Assembly (NCBI RefSeq): GCF_020283565.1 | Contig: NC_060061.1 | Coordinates: 2,170,001 to 2,234,000, forward strand | Source: Trifolium pratense | Taxonomy: Eukaryota > Streptophyta > Magnoliopsida > Fabales > Fabaceae | DNA: 64,000 nucleotides | Direction of reading: 5' to 3' | Part shown: one piece after another, positions 9,791 to 22,900 of the stretch | How positions within the stretch are numbered: position 1 is the first letter of the stretch | How the letters are laid out: the number at the start of each line of letters is the position of its first letter | Position numbers and translations under genes: made by a program | The notes under the pieces: generated by a model | Database searches by the model: none | Told to the model about the DNA's origin: nothing | What the model saw: only the letters and a program-made list of their open reading frames with translations

Positions 9791-10848
9791 TAGAGCTGTC
9801 AAAATGGACTATCTCGAATGAGCCGGTCCGTCAAGCTCGATTTTTTTCTAAGTTTAGGCCTTGAAAATCCTAGCCCGAATTATTTCCGGGATTTTTAGCC
9901 CGGACCGATAAAGCTCGTTTAAAATATAGGTTAGTCCGAATGGGCCGCAAGCAGCCCGCAAGTCCGAATAAATTTTAATAATTTTAATAAAAAAAATTTC
10001 AAAATAAATATTATAATATTATAAGTAACTTGTTTTGGATCATTTGAACTTAGTTTGTATTATAAGTTCTTTTGCCACTCTACGAGTGTTTTTTTCCTCA
10101 AACTTTTCATTTTTATTACTTAAGTAGCGGATGAGTAAAAATAGGGCGCGCAAGAAACTCGTAGGTAGCGGATGAGTAAAAATAAGGCACACGAGAAACT
10201 CATAAGTAGCGGGTGAGTAAAAATAGGGTGCACGAGAAACTCGTAGGTAGCGGATGAGTAAAAATAGGGCCGCGAGAAACTCGTAAGTAGCGGATGAGTA
10301 AAAATAGGGCGCGCGAGAAACTCTTAGGTAGCGGATGAGTAAAAATATGGCGCGCAGAAAATTCTTAGGTAGCGGATGACAAAAAATAGGGCGCACGAGA
10401 AACTCATAAGTAGCGGGTGAGTAAAAATAGGGGGTGCGACAAACTCGTAGGTAGCGGATGAGTAAAAAATAAGACGCGGGAAACTTGTATGTAGCAAATG
10501 AGTAAAAATAGGGCGCGCGGGAATTTTTGATCCTATATAGTATATGTATAATATAAGAGTAATGATTAACATAGCGTGGTAGTTAATTTGAATGTCCAAT
10601 TTTGGTATGCACAACACAACATAGTATTTTTTTAGTTATTTATAATGTTAAGTTTAAACACTAAAAGTAAAAATAAATAAATAAATAAATTCAGGCCGGC
10701 CCGAAATCCCGACAACTTGTACGAGACTGGGCTCGGGCACTAATGTTTATAGCTCGTTTTTATCCAGACTTTTAGCCCGGCCCGATAAAGCCCGAAACCC
10801 GACCGAAACGACCCGAAATGGATCGGGCCGCGCGTTTCGACAGCTCTA
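9791..10848. mobile_element. Non-autonomous hAT-type element carrying a minisatellite
   Basis: The left end TAGAGCTGTC is mirrored by GACAGCTCTA at the right end. The flanking 8-mers TTTGGAAC (9783-9790) and ATTGGAAC (10849-10856) match at seven of eight positions, as expected for an aged hAT duplication. Both subterminal regions are rich in GCCCG and CCGGCC motifs. There is no transposase. The interior contains the 41-bp array at 10124-10525. Confidence 0.8.
10124..10525. repeat. 41-bp minisatellite, ten units
   Basis: GTAGC begins units at 10124, 10165, 10206, 10247, 10287, 10328, 10369, 10410, 10451 and 10491, a period of 40 or 41 bases. The typical unit reads GTAGCGGATGAGTAAAAA, then TAGGGCGCGCGAG, then AAACTCGTAG, with a small CGAG/CTCG inverted repeat. 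The unit is not a multiple of three, and the open frames across it on the minus strand are by-products of the repeat. Confidence 0.9.
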
Positions 10849-10856
10849 ATTGGAAC

Positions 10857-12350
10857 AATGGTTTCAAATTACAGTTTGTATACAATATTAATAATTTGGT
10901 AGTTTAGCCTTTTTAATTGCATCACACCGCAATTGTGGTAGGATTATAGCATCGAATCGAACGATTTTTAGCATGTTTGTTGAAATCTTCTCAACAAAAA
11001 TTAAAATTTTAGAACCTCAAATCTCAAAATACTTTAAATTTTTTTTTTTTACTGCATCTCAATATTGTATTTCAAATACCTCGAAATCAATATTTACAAA
11101 TTGGAAGTATTATCAAAAATCCATTTGGAGGTATTATCAACTAAGTGGTACACCATCAAAAATTATTATTGTTGTCTCGAGATGTGAAATGATTTTTAAT
11201 TACCTCGAGACAACAATAATAAATTTCGTGGCAACTGCAATAACCACAACCATAACTACTGCAACTACAATTTAAAACGATCACCGTAACACTAAAATAT
11301 GGTGGTAGATCTTACATTGATAAATCTGTAAAAAGAATGGAAAATATTTTAGGTGGATTCCACATTCTTAATCTTTCTATTTCATCTTAAATTCTAAATG
11401 AAAACAACAAAGGGTGTGTGTAGAGTAGCCACTTGCTAGTTCAAAATGTTTGTTAGTGCATTCCACTACAATTACGTGGATGCCATTTTTATTAATGGCA
11501 AATGAATATGAGTTGAAGATGAATAGGAAATTAAAAACAGAGAAAACGAATTTATTGTCCTGTTAATTGGAGATTTTCTTCAAATTGGAAGATTCTGTTC
11601 TTTTTCCTATTGGGATCATATTGCCTAAGCTTTTTCCTTCTAATTCTTCTAGATTTCGTGATGCAATGGAACATGCCAATGCCATCAATATAAAAGTCAG
11701 ACAGCGCCATTATCAACTAATAGTACAATTTTAGTGGTGGTAGTTACTCTTCATTCCAAAAACTTTAGTAGTTGTTGAAAACATTACTCCATATATTTTT
11801 AATTATAAACAAAAATTGATGTATTTAGTGCACTGAAATGAAGAATGACTTATTATCCGTAACTATTAAAATAATGTTATGGGTTAGTAGCACTTATGCC
11901 TCTAGACATTGAGGTGAGTTTTAGTTTTTTTCCTATAATTTTTTTTTCGCGATTTCACCTTTATAATTTGAAAATTTCTTGTTTTTAATCTCTCGGGGTA
12001 TTTGGTAAATTCTGACCGTACTAAATAGATGATGTGAAACACCTATCAGTACTTTTTAATTATTTGGCATTTTTTAATATTTAACTCAACAATTTTTTAA
12101 AAAAAATATTAACTAAAATAAAGGGGTTATTTTTGTCTACTGCCATTTCGGAGAGTTTTTTTTTTTCTGTAAAATTTCACCATGCATGTATACTGAAAGA
12201 TTAAAAACAAAGAATCTTTAAATTACAAGGGTAGAATTACAAAAATTAATAATAATTTAAGTAGAAATCAAAATTCGTCCAAATAAATGTCACCTTAACT
12301 GATTTTACCCGTACAAAGTATAAACTTAGTACACTGTCATTATAAGTCAC
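10857..12350. other. Intergenic DNA with one perfect 19-bp hairpin at 11163-11222
   Basis: TTATTATTGTTGTCTCGAG at 11163-11181 is exactly complementary to CTCGAGACAACAATAATAA at 11204-11222, with a 22-base loop. Nothing else recognisable was found. Confidence 0.6.
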
Positions 12351-12356
12351 ATGCAT

Positions 12357-12568
12357 GGACGGAGCCAAGGTCCGGCAAGCCTGGGCAATTGCCCAGGATT
12401 TGACCAAAAAAATTAGTTTCTTTAGGAGTTGGTTTGGGGTAAACTGATTCTTTTAAGGGTTAGTTTAGAGCAAAACTGAATTTTTTTTGTTAAATTATTT
12501 ATATATTATGTCACATATAAAATTTTACTCAAATTCTATAATTTTAATTTCTTTGACTCCGCCACCGG
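12357..12568. mobile_element. Putative small inverted-repeat element
   Basis: ATGGACGGAGCCAAGG at the left is imperfectly mirrored by CTTTGACTCCGCCACCGG at the right. AACTGATTCTTTTAAGGGTTAG and GCAAAACTGAA lie inside, and similar wording occurs at 36494-36690. The target duplication is unclear. Confidence 0.45.
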
Positions 12569-12569
12569 T

Positions 12570-14675
12570 CACACATACACTACACACGTGTGCGCACACA
12601 TACACATATTTTACTTTTAGAACAACCGCGACTACACACATACACATGTCACATGTGTAAGTTTAACAACATAGATCAATGAATATTAACTAGATGGAGA
12701 AAAAAAAAATTGGAAATCTAATAGACTAGAGATTCAAAATTTAGAGAGAAATGACTAGCTTTTGAATTCTTTACATTTAATTAGTAGTATTTTTGTAAAA
12801 TGATCACTAATATATCTTGTAGCTTAGAAAGTGTCTTATGAGAAATAACATGTTAAATTTTCAAGTGTTATAGCACACTGCACACCCCATGTGGATGCTT
12901 TGATTGCATGCCTCACACCAATGTTGCAGCACATGCTGCTTATTTGCAGATGAATTTCTCTAATCTATTGGTATTTGACCTTCTCCAATATGTTTTTAAA
13001 ATTTTATTTTAATTCTTTCACCTTCTCCACAATACCCCATTCATTCTAAATCTTTAGTTGTTTTGTCTTTTTTAAAAAAAAGTGCCACATAAGAACTTCT
13101 AGGAGGACGTTCGTCCTAATACTACTATCGTCCAAACACGCTTAACTATATATAGAGTTCAAATGCAAAAGCAAGTCAAGCATCAAATAATCAATATACA
13201 AAAGTCCAATTCTACTTATTTGAGGTATTTTCAGTTCACTAACATGATTTAATTGGTTAATGTCTCACCTCAAATAACTAGCATCAAATAATCAATCTTG
13301 TTTTGACTCAAACAAATAACCAATTTAATGAACTGAAATACCTTTACAATTAAGTCATGTTAACATATCGAATTATAAAAACAATCCATAACTTATATTT
13401 TGATGCTCATTAAGCAAAAGTCTTGGGCATGACATAAACATCAAATTTTCGAAATGGAAATCATTTCTTGACAACAAAAAAAGTGGAAAATCATTTCTAC
13501 TGTTATTAATATATAGTACAAGATACGAAATTTTGTTCGATGATGATAACATAGAATTCTTGCTTACACGCATGTGATACTATTGCTTAGTAAGTAGAGG
13601 ATATGGTGAAATTTATTTTTGTTTTTAATTCAAAATTTAATACGATAGTGAACTCTTTTCTTTTTTTCTAATATTATTGTGAACTTTTTTTTTTTATTTT
13701 CATACGGTATCCGATCCACTGGACCACTTAACCTAGTTTGGGCTCAGTTTTGACATCAAGTTATTTCAGTCTTCTTCCAATCGCAGTTACGAGGAATTAA
13801 ACTGTGATTCTCTCTACTAAATACAACGTCAATCACTACTAAACCAACTAACGATCGGTCAATTAACTCATATTTTTATCATCTATCTATCTACTTTATT
13901 TGAGTCATCTAATTAAAGATGAAAACGAAAGGTAAATCTACGGGGACCACGAATAGTGTAAAGAGGCTAACTAAACATTTGAAAGACTTAGGTAGAGTCA
14001 ATGTCTTTCCCTTATAGTTTAATAATAATAATTGCATGATAATTGATTAATGTCCATTTTTAAAAGACTAGAGACTTCACTTTCTTTCATTTTTATATCG
14101 AACAATTTATTTTTCCTTTTAAACCTTACACTTTTTAGTTGCACAAAATACAATATGAAAATGAAAGAAAAAAAATTGAGCTATCATGTGCATAGTGTGT
14201 CCACAAATAGTTGGGATGGCAAAGTTATTTATCCTTTATCATTTATGGGAAGTGCTCTCCATGATATAGACCATTATTTAAGCCATAAGGACAACGTCAT
14301 TTGAGGATTTTATTTGGCCGACTAAACAATCTTGTAAAAATAAATTGATAATTGATAATAATGTGTGATCATTTTGCTTTATTTTAGCCTTGGTGCTTAG
14401 GATTTGTTGGAGGAGTTTTCCAATTTTGTTTTTCTAATTGGTTGGTGCTTGTGTTATGTCTTGTTCGTAGAGTTAATGATGAATGTTCCAAAACATTGAG
14501 TTCAAATTTTGAGCGAAATATTATTGATCATGTTATACTTATCTCCTTCAATTAAATTTTTGAATTATTAGATCCAATACTTTTTTTTTTTACGGAATTA
14601 GATCCAATAATTTATAAAGATTAAAATTAAAAATAGTATTAAATATATTTTTCTTTGTAATACTTCTAATTATTT
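12570..14675. other. Intergenic DNA, no recognised feature
   Basis: AT-rich, with a CACACA-rich patch near 12580-12650 and short inverted segments near 13200-13370 (ATGATTTAATTGG and GCATCAAATAATCAAT repeats). No coding sequence is supported. Confidence 0.4.
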
Positions 14676-14680
14676 GTTTT

Positions 14681-15228
14681 TATTGGGTCAAGACAGACAG
14701 GGCAGCTGGAAGATCATTTATATTGGGTTTAAGAGAAACCATACAAATGAGTTGGACACCACACTTTACCCAAAATCTTAAGGCATTAGGTTTATGGGTT
14801 CTCTCGCTTATAAAGTGTTCAACATCTACTTTTCTAAGCAATGTAGGACATCACTCACACTTGCCACAACAATATCCCCTCAAGTGTGAGTCATTCAATT
14901 ACTATGCTCTCTCTCAAGCAGAAGCTTTCTTCACCTGTGCACTTGCACTTCTGTTGTGGCACTCAACAGGGCTTGTCACTCGACCACCTTTGTCAGGAAG
15001 ACTTTCGATACAAGAAGTCGGTCGAGCCCTTCATCGAACAATCGACTCTGATACCACTGTTGAGTTACGAGAGCGCAGCTGAGGGATTATCCACATTTGG
15101 TTTAACCATACAAGTGAGTTGGACACCACATTTTTACCCAAAACCTTAAGGCATTAGGTGTATATTGATCTTCTTTCTTATAAAGTGTTCAACCTCTACT
15201 TTTCTAAACGTGATTTCACTCCACAACA
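14681..15228 (-). mobile_element. TRIM-type miniature LTR retrotransposon
   Basis: Two direct repeats (14681-14871 and 15058-15228) share ACCATACAA, GAGTTGGACACCACA, TTAAGGCATTAGGT, TATAAAGTGTTCAAC and CTCTACTTTTCTAA-like blocks. On the minus strand the LTR begins TGTTGTGG. The primer site TGGTATCAGAGTCGA (tRNA-Met type) abuts the 5' LTR, and a GAGGGGATAT polypurine tract abuts the 3' LTR. GTTTT flanks both ends (14676-14680 and 15229-15233) as the 5-bp target duplication. The 186-bp interior is non-coding. The outer TG of the 3' LTR has become TA. Confidence 0.85.
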
Positions 15229-15327
15229 GTTTTTATATATAAATATGTGTGATGAAATACATTTTATAAATGAAGAGAAATAATTTTATTAAAATATAAA
15301 AATATTTATAATTTTTCTTGGTATGTA

Positions 15328-15452
15328 CTCCCTCCGTTCCAAAATATAAGCAAAAGTTGATCAACAAAAGTGAATGTATTTGGTCCAAATCTTTAACCAA
15401 ATACATCAAGTTTCTTTGACTCACTTTTCCTTATATTTTGGGACGGAGGGAG
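15328..15452. mobile_element. Stowaway-like MITE
   Basis: CTCCCTCCGTTCCAAAATAT at the left is mirrored by ATATTTTGGGACGGAGGGAG at the right. TA flanks on both sides are the mariner-type duplication. Length is 125 bp. Confidence 0.88.
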
Positions 15453-15459
15453 TACGTAC

Positions 15460-16900
15460 TAACAACTTTAATAAGACACTAAAAAAGAATTAAGGTGGGA
15501 CTCCAACAATGACATGACATTATCATATAGGAATAGGACCATGGAAGGATGCAAGACACGTCATACGGCATGGGAGAGCATAAATTCGGTCCATTAAGCT
15601 TTGAGCTTGCATTAATTTTTATTTTAGTGGTAGGTGAAAATAATAAATTTTCTCAATATAGTAGCAGAAGATTACTTCTTTTGTCTTGGATTCATATTTG
15701 GATTCAGTTACACTGCAAATCTTCTTTCTTCTTCTTTTTCCCTCTTATTTTATGACACATTGATCAATAACATGGCATTTTCTCTACCTAAACTAAAAAT
15801 AAGGAGTCCAACAATCAGAAACATGGTATATGCTTTGGCCTAACAGACAACATGCAGTAGTTGTAGTATTATATAGCTTGATTATTTTTTAGCCACACAC
15901 ATAACTACCAATGACATGTATTTTAAATGACTTATTAAAATAATTAATCATTGATATTGTAAGAAGATACATGAATGCCTCTTTATTAATAGTATAATTT
16001 TTTAATCAACTATCTTTGGTGTAGAAGAAGAAATAGGTTTTTATAACGTGATAAATCAATGTTCAAATCTTGATTAAGAGAAAGAAGTGTCCATATATAG
16101 TGTCCGATCGTACCTCAAATCGAACTAAAGGGAAACTATGGCAAACCAAAATTATAATTTAATATTTATTTAATAATTTAAAGCCAAACTCTTATTTTAA
16201 GAATATAAGTTCATATGCTCTGGTAAGCAAATTTGTATTGTTGGATTATTTTGAATCTGATTTATTAAAAGTCTAACATGTGAGCCATTGATTTTAGTGC
16301 AATTTGTTTAACTATATTGAATCATGAATTAATTAGGGTGCAGATAATCTGGATCAATCAGAAGAAAATTCCCCCCACTAAAAAATCTTACATTTCATGA
16401 AGATAAGAAAAGAAAAACAAAATCATTTAAAAACAGAGTAATTAGAATGGCCTAAATTCTCAAACACATCTTTAACTTGGCAATTTGATGTCTATATGTA
16501 GCATTGATCTATCAATAAAAAGAGAATGCTTTTAGAGCTACAATGAGATGTAGCATTTTAGAAAACATGGGTATGTTAGAATTCAAGATCTTGATTCAGT
16601 TTGGATAGTGGCCAAACCTTTTTATGGGAAGGTGTCATGTAAAAGAATAAAGATGCAGAACAAAATGAAATACAATAATAAAAATGGGCAATGGAGTCAA
16701 AAGTAATTACTGCATTACTTTTAAAAAAGAAAAATTAACTACTGAATTACTGAACACATTCCAACTAATTGCAATACCAATAACCTATGCCTGCACAAGC
16801 AAATGCAAGATGAACTACTGAGTACTCCTGTACAAAACCTGCAATCTAAATCAAACAATACAGCAACAAACATGTTTAATAAAATTACAAAAAGCAATGA
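15460..16900. other. Intergenic DNA downstream of CAP-G, no recognised feature
   Basis: AT-rich; no coding frame or complete repeat was recognised. It probably includes the CAP-G 3' untranslated region just below 16930. Confidence 0.4.
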
Positions 16901-16929
16901 CCATTACATATATCATGTTAGCTACATAA

Positions 16930-19900
16930 TTAACTACTCTGTTCCGATTCTTCAGAATCTTCAGATGTCACGTTCGACTCTTCTTCCTGTTCCTCTTCCT
17001 CTTCCTCTTCAATTTCATCAGGTTTGACTGATCTAACGGCAGACGACATCTTGTTAATGGCTGCAGTTTTGCTTGCTCTCTGTGAGCGACCTTTTACCGT
17101 ATTAATGGTGGTAGGAACCACAGAAACATATGAATCTTCTTCATCGTCAGAAGAACTATCTTCCTCGATCCTTACCCTTCTCCTTGTTCGTGTAGCTCTC
17201 GTTCGCTGTACAGCTGGTGTTTGTGGTATTGCAACAGAAGCATCCAAATCAAGGTTGAAGTCGAATTCCAGTTTCCCTTCAAAAAGTAGGGAGGGAGAAG
17301 AAAAATGTTAGCAGTATAAAAGGTTTTCAAAAGGGATATGTAGAGCCAGTAAAACTGCCTAATACAGCCCAAATTAGATTGCAAATGAAATTATTTGAGA
17401 TTAAAATTAAAATTGCTTGCTAATACTGCTGGACTCTTTCGGTTGCACTAAACAAATCTTTGAATCATGAAGAGCATTACCCAAAATGAGATTAACTTCA
17501 TCTTGCAACAATTCCTGGTCTTGTTGCCTGTCAATTGTCACTAGATGATCCGCCATTCGCTTCAATTCTTTAACAAGGTCCTTCTCTGAAGATACACATT
17601 CAATCATACGACATAAAAGTTTCCTCATAATTTTTATTGGCCCTTGTTCTGATAACCGAAAATGAAGCGAGACAAGTACTCTACATAATGCCGATACATA
17701 TGCCTTCTCAGCAGCTGTCTTCTTTGAGTGAAAGCTTGCAACCTTAACAAAATAGAGAGTAAGAAGAAAAACAAAAAACTAATAAACATTAATTAAATTT
17801 TGAATCGTACAATATTTTCTATCAGCCATCTGACATGAAATTCATTTATGCCATTTATTTTTCTTTACTACGCAAAAACAGGTAACGTATAAACTTCTTA
17901 TGCTATTGTGTTCAAGTGACATCCACCAGCTTCAATTAATATAATGGCAGTTGCATGCTAAGCTTCCACGAGCACACAATTAAAATCAACATCCACTTCG
18001 CACTGTTTTCAATTTTCCATATATAATAACATGCACAACCAATTTCTTGCAGCATACGAAAGAGCTTCATTAGAAGCTGCACACTAAAAAACTAGCTTAA
18101 AACTAGCATAAAATTAAAACCTCTAGAACTTATAAGCAATTAAAGCAGAACTATGTAGACTAATCTTACACTACCAATCCATATTAAGGTGAACAGATGA
18201 GCAAGTTAGCATATATTTAACAAACTTCAAATTAGTGGATGGTTTACCTCCACGGCTATGCGTAGTGCGAGCCCCTCCTCGCCACACTCAAATGGGACTT
18301 CAGTGCAACTATCTATAACTTGTGGCTGTTCTGTACTAGAGTTTTCACATGCAGCTTCGGTCTCTTTAACAAATAATGGAATCTGTACCATCTGCAACAT
18401 AAAACGTGAAGCTTGAACCGCACGCTTACGCATCTGAGATATCACAAAAGGAGAACCCCCAGAATTGCCAAATATTCCTGGCCACATTGAACGCATAACT
18501 GGAATGAAGGCCTTCAATATACACCTCTGTATTTAAGAAATAAAACATTTAAGGCTGCCGAAGATATGATATTCAAATAAGAGTAAAAAATAAGGATGAT
18601 GGATAAAGTAAACCAAAGAAATATGACATCAGCCGTGCTTGCCTTGTGATTTGTTGAGAGACACGGGTAGTTCTCAAAGAAAACAGATAAGCATTGCTTC
18701 AACCTGGCAGGTGAGAAACATTCGATATAAATTAGCTAATTGTGCAGGTCAGGAATAGTACAAAGGGAGAAAACTATATACCACCTGTGCATATTTTCTG
18801 ATATGTCACTGAAGTACAAGTAAATGAGCTTAGATAAAAGCACAGGGTGCAAAGAAGCTGGTATGCTTGGATAGTTGTCACTTAGGAGAAGAATTTTCGC
18901 AAAGCCCTCCCCAAGTATAGCATAAATGCTTTCATCTTCATTGCTAGTTAAAGGATTAGCCCAGTCTTCATTTTCAATGCCACCGTATAAAAGATCAAGC
19001 ATGTCAACGTTTGAATTTGAATCCACTTCTGAATCAGAGAAATTCACAGGACAAAAACACTTTTTGTCACTGTTTACTTGGCTTGGAATATCGTGATTTA
19101 AAACCCTGTCAACTTCTTGAGGACCATGCCACATCACAAGATCAGTTAATGCTTTACCAGCCTCAATACTAATTAAATGCGGCCCCCTAATATATGAAAC
19201 CCGTAGCTGTTTCAAAAGTTCAGCATTTGGTTTCCTCTCCAAAAGCCCAAAGAGGCCAAGACATCTTACAGCAATTCTTTGCACATCCAAGTGAGATTGT
19301 TTTGCCTGAGTATTTCATTGTCCATACCAGTAAATAGTTAGTACTTAGTAACCAATGCCCTCAAAGAAAATCTACAAGTATAAACTGATTCAGCCATCAA
19401 TCAAATTATTTAATCACAAGACCTTGTTCATCAGAAAGTTAATTTCTTACTGCTATGCGGTGTATATGTTTGTGTAGCTCATACATCGTTTCATAGCTTT
19501 TTTTATTTGATAAACTTCATATCAACAGTAATTATTATCATTGTTTATTCAGCCACGAGGAACTGAAGTAAATGAATTTTCAAGATTGGAAGATTAGATT
19601 TACTTTGGAAAAGATCAGTCAACATCCAGAACAAAATTTTGATGATGCGAGAATCATTTCCTATTGTTGTAAACTAGAACACAAACACATTGTATGCATA
19701 ACATTTTTGTCAGTCTGAATAACTATGGTGATCTATTTGTTTGTCAGTCTGTATAACTATGGTGATCTATTTGTAGCAGATATATTAATCAATAAATGTA
19801 GATTTAAAAAACAATAAGGAAATTTGCAACAATTTGTTACCCCAGGAAGAAGTAATGATTGGAGTAGCTCATCTGGTTCTATCGCCTTGCCCTGAAGAAA

Positions 19901-22900
19901 GCGCATTGACACTGCATTTTTCAGTAGAAGACCTATAAGAGAAAGGGTGTGTATCCACTGCACATAATCTGCTGTTCTCTCTCTGCAAGGTTGAGCAAGC
20001 TTTTCTACAATTGCAAGAACAACTTCTTCAAATTCACCTGGAGCAGCATGGACTTTCCTTGCCAATTTGGCTATGGCTTCTGCCCACTCAGTATCTCCAC
20101 CAAAACTTAAGCCATCTCCAATGACGACAATGTTCCCTTCATTATCAACCTCGTGCTCCGGAGGCTTGCTCATCAGCTCCTGCAGAAACACACTAGCAGC
20201 TTTCCTATATGAAGTGTCAGAAAAATCAAACATAGCACCAAGCAAAAGCAGCTGCCGGCATGCAAAGCGATGGTTTGATCCTGCAGATATTATATTGGAC
20301 CACTTCAGTATGCATTATAATTGGGTGTAGAAGCACCATCCAATAAACTTACACGTACCAGCAACGATATGGGCTCTGACCAACTCGATGTACTCATCAA
20401 CTGTAGCAGGAAGAATTTTTTCTAGAAGGTCATTTTTATCTGATGCTTCTGCAGCATATACTTCTGCTTCGGTACCCGCTGTGGCAGCAGCATCAGAGCC
20501 TAAAGCCTATTGGGGCACAAATCATAAATAAACCTCAATAATTTGGAGGAATAATGCGAAGTCATAACAATTGTACATGAAAAGTTATAAATTATAATTA
20601 TACTACTAATTATAAATTATAATTGTATTAAAAAAATTAATAAACAGAGAGAGCAAGAAAGGCAGTTATGAAGCACAGAGATATATTCTGATTTGATTTC
20701 ACAATGTCTTAATGACATATTATAGCGACCAACAACATATGCATTAAAATGGTAGCAAAAATATAAATTAAAGGCAAAATTACATCTTTAGTCCCTTAAC
20801 TCAATTTTAGGTAACGATTTAGTCTTTTATCTTTTTTTTTTACATCATTTTTGTCCTTTTTTGTCCTTCATCGATGTTTGTTTGTATATGATTTTTCAAG
20901 CTTCAAATCTGTGATTTTCTTTTATGGCGTAAGATATACTTATGCTTGAAAGCGAATAAAGCAAGAAAACTATAAATTTGAAGCTTGAAATTCATATTCA
21001 AACATGAAAAAGGACTAAAATAAAAAAAGATACAGGACTAAAGTGTTAACTGAAATTAAGGGAATAAAAATGTAACTTTGCCTAAATTAAAAGAGTATGA
21101 TTAACACGAGTGTTGACAATTAGTCCCTTTCTCTTTTGGGATATAAAACATATACCCAAATTATGTGCAAAAATATCATAACACTGACTATATATTCCTT
21201 CTATTTGACAACCCTGATTCAACCACTAATATGGGATAAAAAAGTGAGAAGTAAATATGAAAAATGGCTATATATTCCTTTGACTCACATGTGCTTCTGA
21301 CTGCAAATGTTTGCAAACAGTTCTCCAATAAAGAGCAGCCTCTGCTTCCATCAGTACAATGGTTGGTGGACAAGGAACCGCTTCCCCTACAATTAATATG
21401 CAAAGCAATAAAATATGGTACACAACAATCAGAGAGGTTAATCCTTCAAAAAAAAACAATCAGAGAGGTTAAATCCAAATCTATCCATACAGCTAAAAAA
21501 TAGCAAGTAAATTGTCATCCTGGCATTCAGGAAACAAAAATCAACGAGGCAAGAAAATAGCTAAAGATTTACAAGTACAAGTTCAGGGGCACAGCCTCAA
21601 TCACTTCACCTAACATGACCATTTCCATAAATCTTATTGCAAAATTGGAGCTTGTACTCATAAAATTGTTTGATCGGCTTGTGCTCACCGAGCATCAAAA
21701 TTGGCAAACTTACCTCATCGTTAACTTTTTGTAAAATGAGTATATAACCAAATCAACTGTTTAAAATTTCATCTTGGTGGTTGTTTATACACATTTTAGG
21801 TAATTTGGACATCAAAATAAAGACAGTATAGTATCGAAAAGCATTTGAATATTATAAAAATTGTAGACTTGACCTACTCAATGAGAAAGTTCATTTCAAC
21901 GTTCAATTCGTTAAATTAGCTTTTTACAGAAAGTTATTAAAGGTGCAATGTGTCGTAGTATGTGTGTGTATGTATCCTCATAATCATTAGTCATAACAAG
22001 CATGATATATCATACTAGATTTTATATTTGTTTTTGAAAGATTTAATTAAGCAACATGTAGCAACACTGAAAGGTGAAACAAATAAAAGCATTTAATATT
22101 GGAAAACCATGTCTTACCTTCTTCTGTGTCGCCATTTGATGATATATACTGCTGGATACTTGCACCATTCTTTAGTTTTACTAAACCAGCTTTTAGAAGT
22201 GCCTCCATGACAGACTCGCTCACTGATTCATAGGTTTCAACATCGAGATACTTCAAAAGCTCTAAAGGATCACCATTACAGCACTTTATAAGCCATTCAT
22301 CTTTCAATAGTTTGAAACATTCCTTTGAGACACCAACAGATCGGTCAGAAAGTCCTCTACGAAGAATAATTGTCCTGAGCTTAATGCTGCAGAAACCAGG
22401 TAAATATAAGAGCAACGGTTACAAAAAGCCACTTAATCAAAGTAATATTGGAAAAGATGTTTCAGAAAATTGCTATCGTAATAGTAGGAAATCCACCCTT
22501 GGCGACAGTATTTATAGAATTCTATGACTACATAATTAAAAAGGACACGCAAAAACATATTATACCTAATTACATGTTTGGAATTTGAATTTATTACCAG
22601 CGTGTCAAAATTTAGAAGAGGTGTATGGACAGGGAACATGGAAAGTATTATTCCTTTTAGAATCTAAGAAAATATTGAGATCAGTTGCATTGTAGTGTAG
22701 TGTGTGCACTTTAGGGGCTAAAATACAAACCCGGGCCAGTAATTAGAAAAACAATGGAGTGATAATCATATAGCAATCATTTACCATATGTGCTCGTATT
22801 TAGAAAAACCAATCTAGACCGTTGATTTCATTTTTTTTCAACAGTAGACAAGTGGCACTTTATTTACCTTCTCAAACGTGAACCCTTGCAAATTCGAAGA

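Noticed and set aside
10124..10525. CRISPR-like array
   Set aside because: The 41-bp units are contiguous without unique spacers, and the DNA is plant nuclear.
10040..10617. Repetitive protein genes on the minus strand (FLLIRYLRVSRAPYF-type repeats)
   Set aside because: The frames are created by the 41-bp minisatellite, whose unit is not a multiple of three, and they shift between copies. No independent coding evidence.
14723..15149. Two overlapping frames of 119 and 87 codons
   Set aside because: They cross TRIM LTRs, primer site and interior, which are non-coding.
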